A stretch of 64,000 nucleotides of DNA from Microthyrium microscopicum (Eukaryota > Ascomycota > Dothideomycetes > Microthyriales > Microthyriaceae). Positions 46,070 through 56,248 of this stretch are shown piece by piece. The translations under genes were made by a program, and so were the position numbers. The notes under the pieces are model-generated. The model had not been told where the DNA came from. It saw nothing but the letters and a program-made list of their open reading frames with translations, and did no database searches. Positions within the stretch are counted from its first letter, which is position 1; every line of letters starts with the position of its first letter. The DNA is taken from assembly GCA_010405405.1 (NCBI GenBank), contig MU004235.1:1874157-1938156 (forward strand). The letters are read 5' to 3'.

Positions 46070-47583
46070 TTTTGAGGCTGATTTTAGTGAGGCTGATTTT
46101 AAATTTTTGAAGGCTGGTTTCTTGAGACCAATGGATGATAATAGGATGTGATTGTGGTATGATTGATTTGCTATGGAAGCACTCTGGAGGAGCGAAAATG
46201 CGGCATTCTTGTAGTCTTGAGGTTTGTATTCTTAGACCTACATTTCAAAATCTGATGGTCGATTAGAGTTCTGACCATCTGGGAGGATCATACCAATGCC
46301 CTGTAGATACTTAACTAAGAAGTATGGTTGTAGGATGCTCTAAATTGACAGTCTTCTCGCTGTGTGCTCTCCACGTCCAAGGCCATCTTTCTTCTCGCCC
46401 CGGGATCCGGGTCCGGCAACTTGAGTCTGATCCTTCAAGGAGCAGAAAGACACTCGAAGACAGTCTCACAGACTTCAATGAGGCCGACGACGACCTTCGA
46501 TGGTCAAAACTAACTAAGAAAAGACTTACCACGGGCCACCCAATGCTGGTCAATTGATTGCAATTTGTATGGTGCCGTGGAAAGTTCGTCAATCTAAGAA
46601 TTCTAAGAATAACGCATATATTGCCCAAACGAGCGTTGCTTACCTGTATGCCTGTATTTCCATCCTTCGCGGTGCGAATCTGCTCAATTTCGAATTGGTA
46701 GTGGAGATTTTGACCTAACGGTTTTCACTTGGTAGGCAAGTAGGGAGCGGGATTAGCTAAATGATAACCAATAATCCAGTTGCGGTAGGTAGATTCCCTC
46801 CTTGCAGCTAATCGCTCTACACTTTTTCTTTTCTTTAAGTGTTCTTCGGTGACAAAAGGGGCCCATTCTCCGAGCTCTGAGAGCCAGCAGACACAACAGG
46901 CAGGTCACTGGCATTATTGAAGCGCGACACTCGTCGCGGAGACAAGTGAAGATAACATGTTCACAATTCTCCCATGAGGTTCTTATCGACACACTTTTCA
47001 CGCGCAAAAGCAGCACTTCGACGTGCAATAACCAATCGCATTAATAGCCTCCGACAACTCTCCTGAGTAGGCGCAGCTTGATGCGTATAATGCCACCAAC
47101 AGTGAGAATGGCTTGAATCAAATCACATTATCTCCCACTAAAATCGACTGGAGTTGCTGCCTAATTTTTGATACCATGTCCAGTTAATTTTCGTCTACCA
47201 GGTCCGTATAGGTACCTTAGACATACTTGTACATCCATGCCCACCTAAACGAAGTTTACCTTTGTTGCGGCTATGCCAATGCTTGTGCAGAGGCTGCTCA
47301 GGTACCGATGTAACTGGGCTTAGACGGTTTTGGTCGTTTCGTTAATTCGAGATAGCGATAATGTTTGGGGCGAGGGGAAAACGCGGCACTTAATCTATGG
47401 GTCCATCAGCATATGGAACATGGATGGGATACTTCTAGATCCGAATCCTTCTGCTCCTACACTGATATATAAAGCGGTTGGCTGAACCTTGACTCATTTT
47501 AACCTCATCTCCCTTCCTATCTTATTATTCAAATACAATTCTACCTCATTCAGAAAACAAAACACACCAAAAACGTCGACACT
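46070..47583. other. intergenic, 1.5 kb
   Basis: The first 40 bases hold a short tandem duplication of GAGGCTGATTTTA upstream of the secreted-protein gene. A TATA box for the next gene lies at the right end. ORFs of 77-105 codons on both strands are unsupported. Confidence 0.5.
47466..47473 (+). promoter_or_regulatory. TATA box of the NEDD8-like gene
   Basis: TATATAAA, 111 nt before the ATG at 47584. Its spacing is suitable and supports the tiny first exon as genuine. Confidence 0.5.
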
Positions 47584-48021
47584 ATGCTTATCAAGTAAGT
47601 CCCAAGTACGATATGATGTTTTTCTCTCTTCGAATCGATACTCAACCATGACTGCCTTTATTTCTCCTCAACCGTCTTCATTACTTTTGCAGCTCATCTA
47701 GAGATAAGATAGAAACGGTGCTAACTATATGTCCAACAGGATGTAGGTTTCTTGGATCATCCTTCAAGTACCTAGTTGATGCTTATGAAATTCTCACCGA
47801 ACAGACTCCAGTTGAGTAACGAGAAGGAGTTTGAGATTGATATCGAGCCTGATTACACCGTCGGCAAGATCAAGAAGCTCATTTATGAGAAGGAGGAAAT
47901 TCCGGCAGACAAGCAGAAGCTTCTACTCAAGGGCTTGGTGATGAAGGATGATGAGACCGCCAGCGAACACAAGTTGGAAAATGGTACTAAACTGAGCCTG
48001 ATTCTAGCCTTGAGAGGATAG
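47584..48021 (+). CDS. NEDD8/Rub1-like modifier ending in a single glycine
   Basis: An 11-nt exon 1 (47584-47594, MLIK) is joined across a 210-nt intron (GTAAGT donor, GAACAG acceptor, phase 2) to exon 2 (47805-48021), giving 75 aa. The sequence MLIKLQLSNEKEFEIDIEPD runs in register with NEDD8 (MLIK...DIEPD), followed by EKEEIPADKQKLLLKG, DDETASEHKLENGT and LILALRG. Ala at position 72 is the NEDD8-type residue that separates it from ubiquitin (Arg72). The stop follows Gly75, so the second glycine used for conjugation is missing. The GKQM-like segment around residue 48 is changed to GLVM. It is strongly diverged from the usually very conserved fungal NEDD8, so it is probably a paralog and may not be conjugated. 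Confidence 0.72.
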
Positions 48022-48497
48022 TTATGAAGATTGGTAGCTGGCCTCTCTGCTAGATGATAATCTGGGAATAGGGTTGATCGGTTTTTAGTGCATTTATATG
48101 TATCAAGTTGATCAACACAGTTCAAATATATCCGTATTTCCCTTACAGTCTCTTTGCTTTCCGGAAAACCAGATTTACACAATTTACAATGGCCGCAGGA
48201 ACGTAGGAAGATAAGGAACAATAGTTCGTAGGCATTACTAACAGTAAAGCCATTTTTGAGTCTCTTTCCTCAGTTAAATAATTCTCTGGCTTACGAATAC
48301 TCTCGCGTCAACGTGGTAGACTCCCAATTCTATCTACTCCCGTAGTCAAAGCCTGGTGAATCACATAATTGCGCTTGTATTTGACCCAAAAAGGCTCTCA
48401 TGGTCAGCTCCTGCGCCGACTGCCCAGAGCTTATTCCGCCAGAATATGCGTTCTAGGTAGCGGAGACATGAAGTGGAGGCCCCAAGGCTACTATCAT

Positions 48498-48735
48498 TAC
48501 GGCGAAGACAGAGCGAATGCAAGGAGGAAGAGGCTAGTTCTAGAAGGATGAGAGATGTGCAGCAAGGACATAAGAGCAATTGCGAATGACAAGCGACGGG
48601 TGCTATCAGGATGACAGGATTGCGGCGACCAGGAGGAGGTTAGTTCTACACGGACGACAGGATTGCGGCGAAGACACAACGAAATACCACGCGGAAGAGA
48701 TGGGTGCTACACGGATTAGAGGATTGCGGTGGACA
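48498..48735. repeat. degenerate minisatellite-like repeats
   Basis: Related segments recur: GACAGGATTGCGGCGA at 48613-48628 and at 48656-48671, with GAGGATTGCGGTGG at 48719-48732. CGGCGAAGACA occurs near 48501 and again near 48667, and AGGAGGA(AG)AGG(C/T)TAGTTCTA near 48521 and 48631. Spacing is irregular (43-110 bp). The cluster looks like a decayed tandem array. Confidence 0.55.
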
Positions 48736-49079
48736 ATATGTCTCCATGAGATAAGGCATGAGCTTGGACTACGCGGACATCCCAGTCTGGTTAATATAAA
48801 AAGGCTACGAAAAAAGGTGCACAACCGATGAAGTATAAGTGGGATCGTCCCGGGGACATTTGTATTCCACATGTCGAAGCGTCTACAGTCCTAGACACTA
48901 ATCCTTTGAGCTTTGGCATTTCTATATCGAGGGACTTTTCTAAACTTACGTAGGAATGATCCAAAAGTTGAGAAGCATTCTACTCTATCTTACAAGAATT
49001 TTCTCAAAATAACATATGGATCTGAGGATTGACCAAAAGCTACTCATCCATGGCAAGCCATCTTTGGAGTCCTGAGGAG

Positions 49080-49087
49080 TATATAAA
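49080..49087 (+). promoter_or_regulatory. TATA box of the secreted protein gene at 49227
   Basis: TATATAAA, 140 nt before the ATG. It lies downstream of the ORF's earlier in-frame Met at 49029, which argues that translation starts at 49227. Confidence 0.55.
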
Positions 49088-49226
49088 GGCGAGGAAGGAA
49101 GTATGTAAAGAATATCTCTCAGCACAACAATCTGAACAATACTCATCTCAATATTTCAAAAATCAATTTCCTTACCCGACATTTCAATATCACCAACAAA
49201 TCAACTATCCCCAAAAAACATTCAAT

Positions 49227-49505
49227 ATGGTTTCCACAATCTACCTCTTGACCGCAACCTTCGCCATGCTAGCTGCCGCAACCCCGGTTGCCGAAAACCA
49301 CCAACTGGTGGCACGACAAGCAAGGACCGGCTGGTGCGCCGATGCTCACACCAGGGGAATCAACGCTGGGGTCACCAAAAAATGTTGCGAACAGGTGAAA
49401 GGAAATCGCGCCGGCGACCAATGCACCGCTCAAAATACGCACACGCAGGCTGCTTTCACAGGGTGCTGCTTCCAGAACGGTAAATTGGACACAAGGGGAA
49501 TGTGA
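49227..49505 (+). CDS. small secreted protein, C-CC-C-CC type
   Basis: Single exon, 92 aa. Signal peptide MVSTIYLLTATFAMLAAATP, a short pro-region ending VARQAR, then six cysteines as C-CC-C-CC: WCADA, VTKKCCEQVKGN, DQCTAQ and FTGCCFQNG. The cysteine order and the VTK.CC..VK block match the protein at 34616-35029, so the two are distant paralogs. An in-frame Met 66 codons upstream is rejected: it would bury the signal peptide and lies before the TATA box. It is a putative effector with unknown function. Confidence 0.75.
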   Translation: MVSTIYLLTATFAMLAAATPVAENHQLVARQARTGWCADAHTRGINAGVTKKCCEQVKGNRAGDQCTAQNTHTQAAFTGCCFQNGKLDTRGM

Positions 49506-50786
49506 GCGTAACTGGATGTGCGGTTCTGGTGATGGTCCTTCGACGGCTTGCTGTGGATGTGGTTTTTGCGTTTGCGGAATATGGCTTGGCATGGTGTGAA
49601 GAAAAGACGAGGGCGAGACATGAATGAGCTGTTTTTGTTTTATACTTTGCATTTTTCTAGCAATTGATTATGTGTTCTCACCCTAAAATTATCCACCTGT
49701 GACTCGAGCATTGCAGTATTGTTGGGAAGCATAGCAGCGAATGCATCATTTTCGCTCCTGAGCCGGGATAGAATAAGTTAGCTTTTGTTTCGCTCAGCTA
49801 GATTGTGACCTTCTGATGATACAAAACTCGCTGAATGTTTTGGAGAAGGCTTGGAGCACCAGCGAGTGAGAGAATGGTGAACATCCAGGAAAATGGCCCA
49901 GGAGGCCTGTCTTTCGAACAAATCTCAAAAGAAGTACATTATCTTTCTGACCCAAGATTCCGTTCTCATCAGTTTGAAGAGTCTTCTGTCGTACTACTGT
50001 ACCGCATCAGTGCCTCCTGCTGACGTCTCTTCAGATGATGATGCGCTACGAGATTCCTGGCTTCAACCATGGGACATGTACTGAGCGATGAGCTTGTGAA
50101 GATGTTGTCTGACATCGCAAGCAAGACTTGGAAGTTCAATCATATTTCGAAGGGTGAAGGAGTCATATCGCGAGTATGATTGTATAGATCTTAGGGGAGA
50201 GAAGACTCAGAAGAGGAAGAGGTAATCAATAAACGAGTTGGAACGAGAAGTTAGAGACGATGAAGATAAGATAAGATTGACAGCAGGGACCAGGGGTCTT
50301 ATACGCTAGCGTGGCTAGATCTATCTCAGCAGCCAATCAAAGGAGTTGTGTACGGAATCTTTGAAACAACATCAACAATTCGCGCCCACCTTCAGTCTTA
50401 CCACCATCAGTACTATCAGTACCAGTCATACTGCCGCCTGCCATTCGTTTCATCAAATCGCGAAATATATCTCTGGCGCGTAATCCAATGGTTCTTCATA
50501 TGGCGAATCTGCACTATGACGCCCTCGTCGTCGCGCCATCTACTACCGCTCAAGGACGCGAGCGGTTGGATGACCTAGACAAAGAACAAAGCTAAACTCT
50601 CAGGAATTCTCTTGTATCACCGTAGCCACGCCCATTACAGCATGCGCTCGGAAAAGATGGTTGCTAGGTAGGTCGTCTGCTATCATTCTCATGTAAGAAT
50701 TTATCTCTTCTCATCTATATTCGCGTCTCACGATACATCCCTTTTATCAATACGCCTCCAGTATCTGCCAGCACATTGATATTGTT
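49506..50786. other. intergenic, 1.3 kb
   Basis: Only ORFs of up to 76 codons without recognisable features. Nothing else is seen. Confidence 0.55.
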
Positions 50787-51899
50787 ATGCGGACTTTAAC
50801 CTTATGGGCGCTTGCCGCCACACTTGGCCTACCAGTAACCAGTGCTGCGGCCTTAACATTCCTAGGAGACCATGTGTTTGGTTTGAGCAATCTTCATGCG
50901 CGAGACTCTGCTCAATGCGGCGGCGATGCAACACTTACACCTTGCGGCGGAAGCAGGCCGGCAAATTGGTGCTGTCCTTCAACTACTCAATGCCTTACCC
51001 TCAACAATACTGGAACCCAGGCTGTCATATGCTGTCCGAACGGCAGTTCATGCGCAACTATTCAGCCAATAACATGCGACATAACATTTGAAGATGCCAC
51101 CAAATACCCATCATCATCGGTGCACATCGCCAACCTGTCCATGGCCTTACCAGTATGCGGCTCTTCATGCTGTCCCATAGGATTCGAATGTCAAACCGGT
51201 CTTAGCGGCGCCGCACCATTCTGTCGGATTCTTGCAGCGACGTTGGGCTCAACAACATCAGTCTCGCCATCAGGGACCACAACACTTCCGAACAATGCTA
51301 CCCGAACATCAACAAGTACACCCACAATTCCCGTCTTTCACTCGCCAGGAAAGAAAACCAACACTGGTGTGATCGTAGGCGCTGTCGTAGGCGGCATTGT
51401 TGTCATCGCGGCCATAGTCTTCTGCTGCTTTTTCTTCCGACGAAAAGTCAAGACCCGCAAACAAATCTCTGAACCAATCTACAATCCACAACAAGCAGCC
51501 CGCAGCGACTTTCTCAACCGCTACAGAGCGCGCCATCCCGGACCATTATCTCCGCGATCTCCAATGTCACTACGCTCGCCATCGAAGCTCTTTTCGCCCA
51601 ATCGCCCTGAGACGTCGGATAGCAGGACGCCACTGACAAGCACACTGGCGAGCCCATCTGAGCGTGGAGGCGTGCGGACGGTGTATCCGCCTCAACGACC
51701 TCCGACTGCTGCGCAGCGCGCGAAGAGCTCAGGTGGTAGTGGATTGCCGAGTAACATGGAGCAGTATAGTGCGCGCATACTACCGTCTGTGCCTGGTGGA
51801 TCAGCGTCGAGGTCAAGGCAAGGCACGCCGACGCCGGGATCGTCGCCGAAGCAAGGGATGACGCTGCCGAATTCAAGGTTCTCACCAGGCAAGAAATGA
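50787..51899 (+). CDS. single-pass cell-surface protein with Cys-rich ectodomain
   Basis: Single exon, 370 aa. Signal peptide MRTLTLWALAATLGLPVTSA. The ectodomain (about 25-150) has about 15 cysteines in pairs (NWCCPSTTQC, AVICCPNGSSC, SSCCPIGFEC). A Ser/Thr-rich stalk follows (SGTTTLPNNATRTSTSTPTI), likely O-mannosylated. The membrane helix is TGVIVGAVVGGIVVIAAIVF, followed by basic RRKVKTRK and a 150-residue Ser/Pro/Arg-rich cytosolic tail. The CCP repeats resemble a granulin-like pattern. The architecture matches fungal Mid2/Wsc-like wall-stress sensors in outline, but there is no WSC domain, so a sensor role is inference. Confidence 0.78.
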   Translation: MRTLTLWALAATLGLPVTSAAALTFLGDHVFGLSNLHARDSAQCGGDATLTPCGGSRPANWCCPSTTQCLTLNNTGTQAVICCPNGSSCATIQPITCDITFEDATKYPSSSVHIANLSMALPVCGSSCCPIGFECQTGLSGAAPFCRILAATLGSTTSVSPSGTTTLPNNATRTSTSTPTIPVFHSPGKKTNTGVIVGAVVGGIVVIAAIVFCCFFFRRKVKTRKQISEPIYNPQQAARSDFLNRYRARHPGPLSPRSPMSLRSPSKLFSPNRPETSDSRTPLTSTLASPSERGGVRTVYPPQRPPTAAQRAKSSGGSGLPSNMEQYSARILPSVPGGSASRSRQGTPTPGSSPKQGMTLPNSRFSPGKK

Positions 51900-52280
51900 A
51901 GCTGGTTGATGTTTTAACTTTTGTTGTTACAGCGAGCGAGTTTTTGTTTTTCTGGGTTAAGGGGGACATGGGAAGTACAGCTAGTACTTTATATCGATCG
52001 CTAATTTCTTAGTTTAATGTATTACTTCTATTAAAACGAGTTGGTGATATTTTTGACAAGGCGAAATTGCTTCTCTGTTGCTACAGTCGTCAGGCTGAAC
52101 TTCCGGCGGTACGACACATCTACTACCAATGATAGTGCTGGCAAAAACATAGCCTCCTCACAGCCCACCTCGAGCTGTTTTCTTACAGCTACTTAGCTAT
52201 TGCACCAACTCAACTGTCTTTTCTTGTTCTCTACAGTATTCACTTCTGGGTTTTCGACCAATGCAGAATACGTCTGTTCC
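51900..52280. other. intergenic, 0.4 kb
   Basis: Nothing recognised. The frame of the HET gene is open back to about 52200 but has no ATG there. Confidence 0.55.
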
Positions 52281-53384
52281 ATGATGCCCGAAACACGAAT
52301 TTGTAACAATTTTTTCTCAAACCCCAGCAGAAAGCCCAAAATTTTCGACAGCTATCCTCATTACGAGCCTCTACGCACTGGACAAATTCGCCTCATTAGA
52401 GTCCAACCGGGTGCCAAAGACTGTCCGATCCAGTGCAGCTTACTCGTATGCAACCTGGAAGACGCGCGAAATGAATATGATGCTTTGTCTTACGTTTGGG
52501 GAAGCACCAAGACGAGAAACCTTGAAACAGTTGACATCGACGGCGTCAGAGTCCGCGTCACTACTAGCTTATTTCGGGCACTGCAGCAGCTTCGTACACG
52601 ACAGGTAGCGCCATATGATATATGGGCAGATGCTATAAGTATCAATCAATGTAGTGTTGAAGAGAAATCCGTTCAGGTACTGGCCATGCCTGAGATTTAC
52701 AGCTATGCTAGGACAGTTCAGATCTGGCTAGGATCGGTCTCCTTTTGGCATTCTTTCTCCACGGCAGAAGAGATCGCGGATCTGAATATTCTAATGGGAG
52801 TGAAGGATAATGGTGAGGAAATAGCGATATCAAAGTGGATCGAGGGCAACCTTCGCTTCGGATTTCAACCCGACCGCTTTGACCCTAGCTCCGACGACAC
52901 TCACACAGTAGGCCATCTTCTACGTTCGTCCTGGTTCAAACGAAGCTGGACTATCCAAGAGGCAGCCTTGGCACAATCGGTAACAATAAACGTAGGGTCG
53001 AGTACGCTGTCATGGATGGAAAAGGACACCTTTCGCTTCCTTAAGCGATTAAAATATCTTGAAGTGCATCCAAGATGGAGAGATGTTCCTGACGAAACGA
53101 GGGTAGATTTGACACCGTTACGCGAGGTTTTGGAGCTTACTGTCAGAAGATTAAGCCGTCAGGGAAAATATGGCTTGAATTTGCTTGGAGATAAGGAGGA
53201 CCTTCTGGACACTGTTCATCGAATGAGGGATAGGGAGGCTGGAGATCCGAGAGATCGTATCTATTCAGTTATGGCACTCGCAGATGATGCGAGAGGGTTC
53301 CCAGTGGATTATAGCTTGTCAGTAAAGGAGACGTATGAGAAGCTGTATGAGTATACCCGGGAACAACATCTAGCCAGGTGGTAG
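52281..53384 (+). CDS. HET-domain protein, short form
   Basis: HET domains trigger cell death when incompatible fungal strains fuse. This 367-aa protein has the motifs in order: IRLIRVQPGAKDCPIQCSLL, EYDALSYVWGS, VTTSLFRALQQLR, IWADAISINQCSVEEKSVQV, WFKRSWTIQEAALA and GDPRDRIYSVMALA. The WFKR.W..QE element is typical of the domain's end. The protein stops about 35 residues after PRDRIYSV, where most relatives continue for several hundred residues, so the C-terminal part is missing. This may be a short natural form or a truncated gene. The first ATG in frame is 52281 (MMPETRI). Confidence 0.8.
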   Translation: MMPETRICNNFFSNPSRKPKIFDSYPHYEPLRTGQIRLIRVQPGAKDCPIQCSLLVCNLEDARNEYDALSYVWGSTKTRNLETVDIDGVRVRVTTSLFRALQQLRTRQVAPYDIWADAISINQCSVEEKSVQVLAMPEIYSYARTVQIWLGSVSFWHSFSTAEEIADLNILMGVKDNGEEIAISKWIEGNLRFGFQPDRFDPSSDDTHTVGHLLRSSWFKRSWTIQEAALAQSVTINVGSSTLSWMEKDTFRFLKRLKYLEVHPRWRDVPDETRVDLTPLREVLELTVRRLSRQGKYGLNLLGDKEDLLDTVHRMRDREAGDPRDRIYSVMALADDARGFPVDYSLSVKETYEKLYEYTREQHLARW

Positions 53385-54363
53385 GACTCAAGAATTCCGT
53401 ATGGTATCTTGCGAACAGATATGGACAAAGAATTCGTGCTTTGGGAGAAGCTCGCTCTCGAAGTATTATATCTTGATACAAGGTTTTCAATCTTCGATTT
53501 AAACTGTACCAACGTTTGCATATGTTTAGAACTGCAGTTGGTTAGCCTCCAGCAGGGATATGGTTGATATATGCAGATGCTCATAATATTAGCCTCTGCT
53601 GAAGTCTCACTTCTGAGATTCTCCACCAAGTAGTACACTTGAAAAGAACAAATGGAGCAGCAGTCTACCAGTTCACAGCCGCATCAAAGTACACGTCCTC
53701 GATTGGGACAGGTATGTGTTTTGCCTCATGAGGTACTTTGCCTTTCATGATCAATAGCCAGTCATTCCATGTCACTTGCCAACTTGAGCAAGAGTCAATT
53801 GCTAGACTCGATTTACAACACATTTTCCACTGGGCGTGTGACAGGGTCTTCTTCACATACTATGTAGTAAGGACAGCAATTGGCTTATGAGGCTGATATC
53901 GGGATACTTCGGGACATATGGTAACAATCACTTTCTTGCCGCGGCACCGCAGTTGGCGTAGGCTCAATGGAGGAGTCCATGTTTCGGTCGCTCCCGCGTG
54001 TGCATATCAACGAGGGCCAATGCAGGTCCAGGTGGTCGACAAGCGTGGTGAATTGCAAGAATGTCAATGGTCTACGGTAGTAGATGTTGTTGAAACTCGA
54101 AAGCAAGAAAAATATGCGGGTCCGAGATCGGGATACACCGCCTCCTCTAGCGCGCGGTTACCGCGTCAATGGCTCACGATGGCCAGACCCCGCCAATTCA
54201 TTTATTTTTTTGTGTGACGCCTGGTTTTCAAAATCACAGCATTTGTCCAGTCATACCGAAAATCCCCACAACTTCTACATAAAAGCCTCAATTACCTTCT
54301 CCTGAATATTCTGCCTCACTCACCTTCAGTTCAATCCCCATACGCTCAATTGTCTCTCAAAAC
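53385..54363. other. intergenic, 1 kb
   Basis: The frame after the HET stop stays open for about 50 codons but shows no family match. A 63-codon minus-strand ORF at 53665-53856 is unsupported. The right end is the upstream region of the DAHP synthase gene. Confidence 0.5.
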
Positions 54364-55635
<1,272 letters not shown>

Positions 55636-56248
55636 AGTTCTCGACTTTGAGCAATCTTGTTAGCGGATCATGTGCATTGGACGGAGTTTAGTGTGTGGAA
55701 AATATAAGGGTTCGAGTATATGCCATCCGGAAAAGAGACATTTCTCATGCATTTACAAAAGGCGTTCGGGTTCTCAGAAGTCATGTTGTGTATATAGAAC
55801 ATAGGAAAAGTTATAGAAACGACGTGGCTGGTTTCTTAGGTTTGTGGTATTATAAATTTATATCATAGCATAACTTAACTCGTCCTTACTTCTTCTGCAC
55901 AAAACTGATACTAATGCTAACAACTTAGGACTTTCTTTCGCGCATGTCCTGATTGGAACAGTATTGCCACCTTCTACCGTTGAAAATTCACAGCCCTATT
56001 GATATTGCTGAGTGGAAAAGCCGCAGCTAAGGTCTTGTAGGTACGCTGTTACTCGTCAATGCCCTGCAGAGCCTCGGGCCCGACACCGGCCAAATAAACA
56101 ATTCAATCTATAGAAATCAAATCAGCCTGTAAACCTTGACGGTCCGTGATCTGGAGGCCAAGATGGAGGAATGGAGTGCTACAATGCTACCTCCGCTGCA
56201 ATCTCGATAAAGGATTTGTAGTCGGAATACCTGAAGAGCTGGATCACG
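55636..56248. other. intergenic, 0.6 kb
   Basis: This holds the DAHP synthase 3' end and the GH3 promoter. Nothing else is seen. Confidence 0.6.

Larger units (their letters stand above)
48022..49226. other. intergenic, 1.2 kb, with degenerate repeats
   Basis: It holds the imperfect repeat cluster listed next and, at its right end, the TATA box of a secreted-protein gene. No other gene is recognised. Confidence 0.55.

Noticed and set aside
47584-47810. 3-nt microexon (GAT) in the NEDD8-like gene
   Set aside because: Direct splicing of exon 1 to GAACAG gives the correct register with NEDD8 over the first 18 residues; the microexon would add one residue.
53665-53856. 63-codon minus-strand ORF (SWQVTWNDWLLIMKG)
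   Set aside because: Looks slightly protein-like, but no exon partner or family match could be found.
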